A stretch of DNA of 64,000 nt, from contig NZ_AULR01000004.1 of the NCBI RefSeq assembly GCF_000422385.1, positions 124,001 to 188,000 of the forward strand. The letters are read 5' to 3'. Shown here in pieces: positions 16,619 through 24,326 of this stretch (within the stretch, counting starts at the first letter, position 1; the number at the start of each line of letters is the position of its first letter). The stretch is from Microbacterium indicum DSM 19969. Lineage in GTDB: Bacteria > Actinomycetota > Actinomycetes > Actinomycetales > Microbacteriaceae. The notes under the pieces are model-generated. The model was not told where the DNA came from. It did no database searches and worked only from the letters and a program-made list of their open reading frames with translations. The position numbers and the translations under genes were made by a program.

Positions 16619-19222
16619 ATGATGATCGCCGTCGACCGTCTCACCATCGAGCACCTCACGGAGCCGCTCGGCATCGGCGCGGCCGCGCCGCGCCTGTCAT
16701 GGGCGACCCGCACCGACGCCGCCGGCTGGCGGCAGGCCGCCTACGAGATCGCGTCGGGCGAGGAGACGACGGGCCGCATCGCATCCGCCGAGCAGGTCCT
16801 CGTGGACTGGCCCTTCGCGCCGCTCCCGAGTCGCGGGCGCCGGGAGGTCCGCGTGCGCGTGTGGGGCACCGACGGCTCGGAGAGCGCGTGGAGCGAGGCC
16901 GTCGCCGTCGAGGCCGGGATCCTCGAGCCCGCCCTCTGGGCGGCCGAGATGGTCGCTCCCACGCTGCCGCCGCAGGGCGAGGGGGGCGAGCCGGCGGTGC
17001 TGATCCGCGGAGAGGTCGACCTCCCCGCCGGCGTCGTGAGCGCGCGGATCCGCGCGACGGCCCGCGGAGTCATGACGCTCGCCCTCAACGGAACACCCAT
17101 CGGCGACGACGTGCTGCACCCCGGGTGGACGAGCTACGAGACGCGCCTGCGATACGGAACGTGGGACGTCACGCCCCTCGTGAGGGAGGGGGCCAACGCG
17201 ATCGGCGTGCACCTCGCCGACGGGTGGTTCCGCGGCTACCTCGGGTTCGGCGGGAGCCGCGCGATTTACGGCGACAGGACCGCGGCGCTCGTGCAGCTCG
17301 AGGCGACGCTCGCCGACGGCTCGGTCCTCGTGCTCGGATCCGACGGTTCGTGGCGCTCGGCGCTCGGCCCCGTCACACGGGCCGACCTGTACATGGGCGA
17401 GTCGTTCGACGCGCGCCGCGCCATCGCGGGCTGGGACGAGCCGGGCTTCGACGACGCGGAGTGGGAGCCCGTCGAGCCCGTGCCCTTCGACCCCTCGACG
17501 CTCGTCGCGCCGTCGGGGCCTCCCGTCAGGCGCACGCGAGAGCTCCCCGTGCAAGAGGTCATCACGACGCCGGCGGGGCGGACGATCCTCGACTTCGGCC
17601 AGAACCTCGTCGGCCGGCTGCGCGTCGACCTGCCCGCGATGGCGGCCGGGTCGGTCGTGACGCTGCGCCACGCCGAGGTGCTCGAGGACGGCGAGCTCGG
17701 CACGCGCCCCCTGCGCGCCGCACGCGCGACCGACGAGTTCGTCTCGGACGGATCCGCCCGTGTCTGGGAGCCCGACTTCACGTTCCACGGCTTCCGATAC
17801 GCCGAGGTCGCGGGCTGGCCCGGCGCGGTCGACCCGGATGCCTTCGCCGCCGTCGTCGTCCACACCGACATGCGGCGGCTCGGATCCTTCGAGGCGTCGG
17901 ATCCGTCGCTGTCTCGGCTGCACGAGAACGTCCTGTGGGGGATGCGCGGCAACTTCCTCTCGGTGCCGACCGACTGTCCGCAGCGCGACGAGCGCCTCGG
18001 CTGGACGGGAGACCTGCAGGTGTTCGCCCCGACGGCCGCGTTCCTCTACGACACCGCGGGCATGCTCACGGGTTGGCTCGACGACCTCGCCGCCGATCAG
18101 CACGATGACGGAAACGTCCCGCCCTACGTGCCGTTCATCGTCGCCGACGACCGCATGCCGCCGCTCGACGCGGAGGCCGGGTGGGGCGACGCCGCGACGG
18201 TCGTCCCGTGGACGATGTACGAGCGATCGGGCGACCGCGGCGTGCTCGAGCGGCAGTGGGCGTCGATGACGGCGTGGGTCGACCGGTTCGCGGCGCGGGG
18301 CGGCGACGACCTCGCCTTCGCCGACGGCTTCTCATTCGGCGACTGGCTCGACTCGGCGGCGCCGGACGACCAGCCGTGGGCCGCCCGGCTGCCCTGGCAG
18401 CCCGTCGCGGTCGCCTATCTCGCGAACTCGGCGCGGATCCTCCGCGACGCCGCGCGGGTGCTCGGCCGTGGTGGCGACGAGGCGACCTACGCGGCGCTGT
18501 TCGAGCGGGCGGCCGCGCGGTACCGCGACGAGTACGTCACGCCGTCGGGGCGGGCGGCGTTCCCGTCGCAGACGGCGTACGCGCTCGCGATCCGGTTCGG
18601 CCTGCTGACGGAGGAGCAGCGCTCGCGCGCCGGCCGCCTCCTCGCCGAGCAGGTGCGCGACGACGGCTTCCGCGTCGGGTCCGGTTTCCTCGGGACCCCG
18701 CACGTCGCCGACGCGCTCGCCGACACGGGCCAGGTCGGCACGGCGTGGGAGCTGCTCATGCAGCGCGAGAATCCCAGCTGGCTGTACGCCGTCGGCATGG
18801 GCGCGACGACCGTCTGGGAGCGGTGGGACTCGATGCTGCCGGACGGGTCCGTCAACCCCGGCGAGATGACGAGCTTCAACCACTACGCCTTCGGCGCGAT
18901 CGCCGACTTCCTGCACCGCCGCGTCGCGGGCCTCGCCCCCGCGTCGCCCGGGTACCGGCGGATCCGCGTCGCCCCTCTGCCGTCGCCGCACCTGACGTGG
19001 GCGCGGGCGGCCCACGAGACCCCGTACGGCCGGGCCGCGGTGTCGTGGACATATGACCGCTCGGCGTTCGTTCTGGAGGTCGAGGTCCCGCCCAACACCG
19101 AGGCGGAGATCCTCCTCCCGGGCCAGGCGACCCCGGTGACGGCGGCATCGGGGAGACACACCTTCCGAACGCAGTACGACGCTCCGCCGGCGATCCCCGG
19201 CCTCCCGTCGTTCGGAGCGTGA
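16619..19222 (+). CDS. Alpha-L-rhamnosidase, GH78
   Basis: An 867-residue inverting glycosidase removing terminal alpha-L-rhamnose. Domain order: N-terminal beta domain with Bac_rhamnosid_N features (residues 1-330, including [18 protein letters not shown] and [19 protein letters not shown]), concanavalin-like domain ([24 protein letters not shown]), the (alpha/alpha)6 catalytic barrel from about 430, and a C-terminal beta domain. The catalytic acid lies in [13 protein letters not shown] (Asp457, Glu458), and the base region in [10 protein letters not shown]. No signal peptide is visible. ATG 16619 (or 16622) follows a strong AGGAGGA ribosome site. Together with the GH1 enzyme it would strip rutinose from plant flavonoids. 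Confidence 0.94.
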   Translation: MMIAVDRLTIEHLTEPLGIGAAAPRLSWATRTDAAGWRQAAYEIASGEETTGRIASAEQVLVDWPFAPLPSRGRREVRVRVWGTDGSESAWSEAVAVEAGILEPALWAAEMVAPTLPPQGEGGEPAVLIRGEVDLPAGVVSARIRATARGVMTLALNGTPIGDDVLHPGWTSYETRLRYGTWDVTPLVREGANAIGVHLADGWFRGYLGFGGSRAIYGDRTAALVQLEATLADGSVLVLGSDGSWRSALGPVTRADLYMGESFDARRAIAGWDEPGFDDAEWEPVEPVPFDPSTLVAPSGPPVRRTRELPVQEVITTPAGRTILDFGQNLVGRLRVDLPAMAAGSVVTLRHAEVLEDGELGTRPLRAARATDEFVSDGSARVWEPDFTFHGFRYAEVAGWPGAVDPDAFAAVVVHTDMRRLGSFEASDPSLSRLHENVLWGMRGNFLSVPTDCPQRDERLGWTGDLQVFAPTAAFLYDTAGMLTGWLDDLAADQHDDGNVPPYVPFIVADDRMPPLDAEAGWGDAATVVPWTMYERSGDRGVLERQWASMTAWVDRFAARGGDDLAFADGFSFGDWLDSAAPDDQPWAARLPWQPVAVAYLANSARILRDAARVLGRGGDEATYAALFERAAARYRDEYVTPSGRAAFPSQTAYALAIRFGLLTEEQRSRAGRLLAEQVRDDGFRVGSGFLGTPHVADALADTGQVGTAWELLMQRENPSWLYAVGMGATTVWERWDSMLPDGSVNPGEMTSFNHYAFGAIADFLHRRVAGLAPASPGYRRIRVAPLPSPHLTWARAAHETPYGRAAVSWTYDRSAFVLEVEVPPNTEAEILLPGQATPVTAASGRHTFRTQYDAPPAIPGLPSFGA

Positions 19223-19282
19223 GGACATCTTCCTGCCGGGAGGACATCGAAATGGATGTCCTCCCGGCAGGAAGATGTCCTC
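19221..19282. terminator. Perfect 28-bp inverted repeat in the hemL leader
   Basis: Arms 19221-19248 and 19255-19282 are exact reverse complements around a 6-base loop (GAAATG). The left arm starts within the stop codon of the rhamnosidase gene and the right arm ends 25 bases before the hemL ATG. Each arm also contains a direct repeat of GAGGACATC. Such a 62-base hairpin should terminate the GH78 transcript, but any hemL promoter upstream of it would be transcribed through it too, so it may also act as an attenuator or isolate hemL from the inserted block. Confidence 0.75.
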
Positions 19283-19307
19283 CAGGGGATCGCGGGAGAA
19301 TGGATCC

Positions 19308-20621
19308 ATGACCCGCAACGACGAGCTCTTCGACCGCGCACGCGACCTGATCCCCGGGGGCGTGAACTCGCCGGTCCGGGCGTTCGGATCCGTGGGAGGG
19401 ACCCCGCTGTTCCTCGCGGCGGCCGACGGGGCGTACGTCACCGACGCCGACGGGCGGCGCTATGTCGACCTCGTCGCGTCGTGGGGGCCGGCGCTCGTCG
19501 GGCACGCGCACCCGGACGTCGTCTCCGCCGTCACCGAGGCCGCCGCGCGCGGCCTCTCGTTCGGCGCCCCGACGGAGGGCGAGGTCGAGCTCGCCGCCGC
19601 GATCGCGGGCCGCGTCACCGCCGCGGGCCTCAGCCCGATCGAGGAGGTGCGGCTCGTGTCGACGGGCACCGAGGCGACCATGACGGCCATCCGGCTCGCC
19701 CGCGGCGTCACGGGCCGCGACCTGCTCGTGAAGTTCGACGGCAACTACCACGGCCACTCCGACGGCCTCCTCGCGGCGGCGGGATCCGGCGTCGCGACCC
19801 TCGCCCTCCCGGGAACGGCGGGCGTCCCGGAGCCGGTCGCGGCGCAGACGCTCGTCGTCCCCTACGGCGACCTCGACGCCGTCCGCGAGGTCTTCGCCGC
19901 GCACGGCGAGCGGATCGCAGCGATCATCGTCGAGGCCGCCCCCGCCAACATGGGCGTCGTCGAGCCCCCGGCCGGGTTCAACGCGGCCCTCGCCGACATC
20001 GCGCACGCGGCGGGATCCCTCCTGATCCTCGACGAGGTCCTCACCGGCTTCCGCGTGCACCGGGCCGGCGCGTGGGGGCTGCAGGTCGAGACGGGGCCCG
20101 CGTACGAGCCCGACATCATCACCTTCGGCAAGGTGGTCGGCGGCGGCATGCCGCTCGCGGCGCTCGGCGGGAAGAAGGCCGTCATGGAGCAGCTCGCCCC
20201 GACGGGACCCGTCTACCAGGCGGGGACCCTCTCGGGGAACCCGCTCTCGGTCGCCGCGGGCCTCAAGACCCTCGAGCTCGCGACCGACGACGTCTACGCG
20301 CACCTCGACGCGGCGGCCGACGCCGTGACGGCCGCGCTCACGGGCGCGCTCGCCGCGGAGGGCGTCGAGCACGCGATCTCGCGGGTCGGATCGCTGTTCG
20401 GCGTCGCCTTCCTCCCCGAGAAGCCGGGCGACTACGCGACGGCGAAGACGCAGCAGGCGCACCGCTACCCGCCGTTCTTCCACAGCATGCTCGCGCAGGG
20501 CGTCAACCTGCCGCCGAGCGTCTTCGAGGCCTGGTTCGTGACGGCCGCGCACGACGACGCGGCGCTCGCCCGCATCGCCGACGCGCTGCCCGCCGCGGCC
20601 CGGGCGGCCGCCGCGGCCTGA
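19308..20621 (+). CDS. hemL: Glutamate-1-semialdehyde 2,1-aminomutase
   Basis: A 437-residue PLP enzyme making 5-aminolevulinate, the first committed heme precursor of the C5 route. The Schiff-base lysine is Lys275 in [20 protein letters not shown]. Other marks: [17 protein letters not shown] at the start, [27 protein letters not shown] and [14 protein letters not shown]. The ATG at 19308 gives the usual N-terminus ([17 protein letters not shown]); an upstream ATG at 19275 lies inside the hairpin and is unlikely. It is separated from hemB by about 12.5 kb of accessory genes. Its stop lies six bases from the convergent alkyltransferase-like gene. Confidence 0.96.
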   Translation: MTRNDELFDRARDLIPGGVNSPVRAFGSVGGTPLFLAAADGAYVTDADGRRYVDLVASWGPALVGHAHPDVVSAVTEAAARGLSFGAPTEGEVELAAAIAGRVTAAGLSPIEEVRLVSTGTEATMTAIRLARGVTGRDLLVKFDGNYHGHSDGLLAAAGSGVATLALPGTAGVPEPVAAQTLVVPYGDLDAVREVFAAHGERIAAIIVEAAPANMGVVEPPAGFNAALADIAHAAGSLLILDEVLTGFRVHRAGAWGLQVETGPAYEPDIITFGKVVGGGMPLAALGGKKAVMEQLAPTGPVYQAGTLSGNPLSVAAGLKTLELATDDVYAHLDAAADAVTAALTGALAAEGVEHAISRVGSLFGVAFLPEKPGDYATAKTQQAHRYPPFFHSMLAQGVNLPPSVFEAWFVTAAHDDAALARIADALPAAARAAAAA

Positions 20622-20627
20622 CCCGCG

Positions 20628-21134
20628 TCAGCCCGCGACGGCCCGGCGCTCGAGGTCGACGAGGAAGCGCTTGACGTCCTCGCGGCCCGAGAACTCGCCG
20701 ATCGTGCCGTCGGCGCGGATGATGCGGTGCACGGGCACGACGAGCGTGAGGGGCGTCATGCGGCACGCGGTGCCGACGGCGCGGGCGGCGCGCGGGCGAC
20801 CGCAGAGCTCGGCGATCTCGCCGTAGCTCGCCGTCTCGCCGTAGGGCACCTCGGCGACGGCCTCGAGTGCGTCGCGGGCGAAGCCCCGCGTGAGGCGCCA
20901 ATCGACCGCGACGTCGAAGCCGCGCCGCTCGCCCGCGAAGTACTCGTCGAGCTGGGCGCCGAGGCCCGCGACGTCGCCCGACGCGGGCTCGAGGTCGCGG
21001 CGCAGCTCGCGCGAGACGCCCTCGACGATCCACGCCGCGTCGTCGGCGGTCGCGAGCGCGACGAGCGCGTCGCCGTCGAACACCGCCACGGCGGCGCCGA
21101 TCGGCGTCGGGGTCGCGGTGTAGCGGTAGCTCAC
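20628..21134 (-). CDS. Alkyltransferase-like protein (Ogt fold, acceptor Cys replaced by Val)
   Basis: A 168-residue protein with the two-domain layout of O6-methylguanine-DNA methyltransferases: N-terminal domain to about residue 80 (YTATPTPIGAAVAVF), then the DNA-binding domain (FARDALEAVAEVPYGETASYGEIAELCG, AVGTACRMTPL). The usual active-site PCHRV reads PVHRI: the codon at 20730-20732 is GTG on the coding strand, giving Val135. Without the acceptor cysteine it cannot repair by alkyl transfer. Proteins of this kind (Atl) bind O6-alkylguanine and hand the lesion to nucleotide-excision repair; here Val replaces the Trp, Ala or other residues usually reported. GTG 21134 overlaps the cofC stop by four bases, making it the last gene of the F420 operon. 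Confidence 0.85.
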   Translation of the reverse strand: MSYRYTATPTPIGAAVAVFDGDALVALATADDAAWIVEGVSRELRRDLEPASGDVAGLGAQLDEYFAGERRGFDVAVDWRLTRGFARDALEAVAEVPYGETASYGEIAELCGRPRAARAVGTACRMTPLTLVVPVHRIIRADGTIGEFSGREDVKRFLVDLERRAVAG

Positions 21135-21745
21135 GCGGCGCGGGCCGCCGCGAGGAGCGAGGTCGTGCGGGGCCCGAGCCCGAGGGCGGCCGCCGCCTGG
21201 AGCTGCTCGAGGGTGTCGACGTCGCGGCGCACCGTGGATCCCTGCGGGACCTCGAGGGGGGCGAAGCCGGATCCGCGGTGCAGCGCCGCCGAGTCGGGGC
21301 CGAAGTGCGGCTCGAAGGTCCCGGGGGCGCGCCAGGCGACGAGCGTCGACCCGGATCCCTCGGCGTCGACGACGACCGACCGCTCGCTGCGCTCGGCGAG
21401 GTCGAGCGCGGCGTCGAGGTCGGAGGGGTCGAGGGCGGGGACGTCGCCCAGCAGCGCCGCGCGGGCGTCGTTCGCCGCGCGCTCGAGCCCCACGCGGACG
21501 GCGCCGTTGAGGCCCATGCCGGGGTCGGGGATGCACCGCGCGCCGTCGATCCCCTCGACGCCCGCCTGCACCTGGGCGTCGCTCGACACGACGACGACCT
21601 CGTCGACGCGCTTCGCGGCCGCGGCGGCCTGGACGGTGTCGAGCGCGATCGCGAGGGCGAGCGACGAGTGGTCGACGGGGGCCCCGTCGAGGCGCGACTT
21701 GCCCGTCGCCGTCGCCTTGACGGGGACGACGATCGACCAGCGCAT
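21131..21745 (-). CDS. cofC: 2-phospho-L-lactate / phosphoenolpyruvate guanylyltransferase
   Basis: A 204-residue nucleotidyltransferase of the CofC/FbiD family, which activates phospholactate or phosphoenolpyruvate with GTP for the F420 side chain. Visible marks: N-terminal WSIVVPVKATATGKSRL, the VVVVSSD segment, PDPGMGLNGAVRVGL, LLGDVPALDPSDLDAAL (metal-binding Asp) and HFGPDSAALH toward the C-terminus. ATG 21745 shares one base with the stop of fgd (TGATG), and the 3' end overlaps the next gene by four bases. CofD/FbiA and CofE/FbiB, needed to finish F420, are not in the window. Confidence 0.92.
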   Translation of the reverse strand: MRWSIVVPVKATATGKSRLDGAPVDHSSLALAIALDTVQAAAAAKRVDEVVVVSSDAQVQAGVEGIDGARCIPDPGMGLNGAVRVGLERAANDARAALLGDVPALDPSDLDAALDLAERSERSVVVDAEGSGSTLVAWRAPGTFEPHFGPDSAALHRGSGFAPLEVPQGSTVRRDVDTLEQLQAAAALGLGPRTTSLLAAARAA

Positions 21746-22758
21746 CAGGCGTTCGCCTCGCGCAGCTTCGGAAGGACCTCGCGCCCGTACATCTCGAGGA
21801 ACTCGGCCTGGTCGAACCCGGGGTCGTGGAAGATCAGGTGCGTGAAGCCCAGGTCGATGTACTCCTGGATCCGGGCGATGTGCTCGGAGGGATCGTCCGA
21901 CACGATGAAGCGGCTCGCGGCGCGCTCGATGGGCAGCTGCTCGGCGAGGCGCTGCATCTCCATCGGGTCGTCGACGCCGGTCTTCTCCTCGGGCGAGAGG
22001 GCGAGGGGGGCCCAGAAGCGCGTGTTCTCGAGGGCCTTCTCGTGATCCCCCGGGCGCAGCGACACCTTGACCTCGAGCAGCCGGTCGACGTCGCCGCGCT
22101 CGCGGCCGCCCTTCGCGATCCCGTCGTCGAACGCCGGCAGGAGCTTGTCGGTGTAGAGCTCGGGCGCCTTGCCGCTCGTCGTGATCCACCCGTCGGCCAT
22201 GCGGCCCGCGAGGCGGGTCGCCGCGGGGCCGGACGCGCCGATGTAGATCGGGACCTCCTCGGCGGGCCTGTCGTAGATCGTCGCGTTTTCGACCGAGTAG
22301 TAGTTCCCCTCGAAGGTCACGCGCTCCTCGCGCCACAGCGTGCGGATGAGGGTGATCGCCTCCTTGAGGCGCTGGAAGCGCTCGGGCGACTCGGGCCAGG
22401 CCTGGCCGAGGGTCACCTCGTTGAGCGCCTCGCCCGTGCCGACGCCGAGCACCATGCGCCCGGGGAACATCGCCCCGAGGGTCCCGAAGGCCTGCGCGAC
22501 GACGCCCGGGTGGTAGCGGAACGTGGGGGTCAGGACCGAGGTGCCGAGGATCATGCGCTTCGTCGCCTGGCCGGCCGCGCCGAGCCAGGGGAGCGCGGCG
22601 GGGGCGTGCCCGCCCTCGTGCATCCACGGCTGCATGTGGTCGCTCAGGAAGGCCGAGTCGAAGCCGTTCTCCTCGGCTCCCACGGCGTAGTCGAGCAGCT
22701 CGCTCGGGCCGAACTGCTCGGCGGACGCCTTGTATCCCAGACGGAAGGGAACGGTCAT
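21745..22758 (-). CDS. fgd: F420-dependent glucose-6-phosphate dehydrogenase
   Basis: A 337-residue luciferase-fold (LLM) oxidoreductase closely resembling mycobacterial Fgd1 along its length: LGYKASAEQFGPSELLDYAV, SDHMQPWMHEGGHAPAALPW, GTSVLTPTFRYHPGVVAQAF, GVGTGEALNEV, TSGKAPELYTDKLLPA, NTRFWAPLALSPEEK and IFHDPGFDQAEFLE. It oxidises glucose 6-phosphate and reduces F420, supplying F420H2. Residues of the phosphate and cofactor sites named for Fgd1 (the SDH, TGEALNE and KAPELYTDK stretches) are conserved. It is coupled to the monooxygenase gene (4-base overlap) and to cofC (1-base overlap). Confidence 0.93.
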   Translation of the reverse strand: MTVPFRLGYKASAEQFGPSELLDYAVGAEENGFDSAFLSDHMQPWMHEGGHAPAALPWLGAAGQATKRMILGTSVLTPTFRYHPGVVAQAFGTLGAMFPGRMVLGVGTGEALNEVTLGQAWPESPERFQRLKEAITLIRTLWREERVTFEGNYYSVENATIYDRPAEEVPIYIGASGPAATRLAGRMADGWITTSGKAPELYTDKLLPAFDDGIAKGGRERGDVDRLLEVKVSLRPGDHEKALENTRFWAPLALSPEEKTGVDDPMEMQRLAEQLPIERAASRFIVSDDPSEHIARIQEYIDLGFTHLIFHDPGFDQAEFLEMYGREVLPKLREANA

Positions 22759-24326
22759 GGCAGTGCTCCTTCGTTCTCGCGCAGGGTGGTCCGGCGCGGT
22801 CGCGCCGCCGAGAGGCGCGCGCGGAAATCGGCGACGGTGCCGGGCCACAGCAGGGCGAGCCTGCCGCTCCGGTCGTCAACGTACCAGTTGCTGCAGCCGC
22901 CGGTCATCCACGGCGTGGGGGCGGCGCGGAGGGCGACGTCGGCCGTCGACGCGGCCTCCTCGTCGTCCGTGACCCGGATGGGATCCGGGAACGCGTAGGG
23001 GGCGGCGGAGCGCTCGGCGATGAGCGACGCCGCGAAGTCGGCCTGCGCCTCGGAGACGAGGATCGACGAGTTGTGACCCAGCGAGGCGTTGGGCCCGTTG
23101 AGCACGTACATGTTGGGGAACCCGGAGACGAGCGTCGAGGCGACGGCCGTCATGCCCCCGGCCCAGTGCGCGTCGAGGGATCCCCGCTCGCCCTCGACGA
23201 GGGCGGCGTACGGCTGGCGGGTCGTCTCGAAGCCCGTCGCGAAGACGATCGCGTCGACCTCGTGGGCGGATCCGTCGGCCGCGACGAGAGCGGATCCGCG
23301 CACCTCGGCGAGCGCCGAGGGCACGAGGCGGACGGCGCCCGAGGCGATCGCGGGGTAGAAGTCGTCGCTCAGGAGGACGCGCTTGCAGCCGAAGGCGTAG
23401 TCGGGCGTGAGGAGGGCGCGGAGCGCGGGATCCGGCACCTGGTTCGCGAGATGCGCGCGGGCGGCCGCCTCGGCGGCGCCCGCCGCGACGGGGTCGCCCG
23501 AGCGCGAGGCGAAGCGCTCCTCGCCCTCCGCGTAGAGCGCGTCGCGGTGGGCCGCGAGCGCCGCGGGATCGGCGGCGAAGCGCAGGCGGTCGGCGGCGTC
23601 GACGGGGTGGTCGCCGCGCGGCACGATCCAGGCGGGGGTGCGCTGGAAGAGGGTCACGCGGGCGCCGAGCGCCGCGAGCGCCGGGACGAGCTGGATCGCG
23701 CTCGCCCCCGTGCCGACGACGCCGATGCGCCGGCCCGCGAGGGAGTCGTGCGGGGCGTCCGCGTGATCCCACCGAGCCGAGTGGAACATCGGGCCCGAGA
23801 AGGTGCCGAGTCCGGGGACGTCGGGGATCCGCGGCTCGGTCAGGCGGCCCGCGGCGAGGACCAGGTGGTCGGCGACGATGTCCTCGGCGCGGGAGTACGG
23901 CAGATCTGCGCCGGATCGGCCCGGGAGGCCGGTTTCGGGGGTCCGCGGGCGAGAATCGCCGTAGTTGTGCTGGACGGCGACGCGCCAGCGGGATCCGTCC
24001 CACCGGGCCGACGTCATCGCGGTTCCGAGGAGCAGGTGATCGGCGAGGCCCTCGCTCGCGACGACGCTCTCGAGGTAGGCCTCGATCTCGGCGCCGGGCG
24101 CGAAGACCCGCGACCAGTGCGCCCAGGGGTGGGTCGCGAGGCTGTAGAGGTGCGAGGGCACGTCGCACGCGATGCCGGGGTAGGTGTTGTCGCGCCACGT
24201 GCCGCCCACGCGGTCGGCGCGCTCGACGACGACGAACGACTCGACCCCCGCGGCGCGCAGCGCCAGGGCCTGCGCGATGCCGGCGAAGCCCGCGCCGACG
24301 ATCACGGCGTCGACGTGCAGGGTCAT
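22755..24326 (-). CDS. Flavin-containing (Baeyer-Villiger type) monooxygenase
   Basis: A 523-residue protein with two dinucleotide-binding sites: FAD site VIVGAGFAGIAQALAL at residues 8-23, and NADPH site GVVGTGASAIQLVPAL. Between them lies the Baeyer-Villiger fingerprint FSGPMFHSARWDH (FxGxxxHxxxW). WRDNTYPGIACDVPSHLYS is the usual segment following the FAD site. These enzymes insert oxygen next to ketones or oxidise heteroatoms; the substrate is unknown. It is translationally coupled on both sides (4-base overlaps with fbiC and fgd). That placement in an F420 operon is unusual and suggests a functional link, though this family uses NADPH rather than F420H2. Confidence 0.9.
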   Translation of the reverse strand: MTLHVDAVIVGAGFAGIAQALALRAAGVESFVVVERADRVGGTWRDNTYPGIACDVPSHLYSLATHPWAHWSRVFAPGAEIEAYLESVVASEGLADHLLLGTAMTSARWDGSRWRVAVQHNYGDSRPRTPETGLPGRSGADLPYSRAEDIVADHLVLAAGRLTEPRIPDVPGLGTFSGPMFHSARWDHADAPHDSLAGRRIGVVGTGASAIQLVPALAALGARVTLFQRTPAWIVPRGDHPVDAADRLRFAADPAALAAHRDALYAEGEERFASRSGDPVAAGAAEAAARAHLANQVPDPALRALLTPDYAFGCKRVLLSDDFYPAIASGAVRLVPSALAEVRGSALVAADGSAHEVDAIVFATGFETTRQPYAALVEGERGSLDAHWAGGMTAVASTLVSGFPNMYVLNGPNASLGHNSSILVSEAQADFAASLIAERSAAPYAFPDPIRVTDDEEAASTADVALRAAPTPWMTGGCSNWYVDDRSGRLALLWPGTVADFRARLSAARPRRTTLRENEGALP

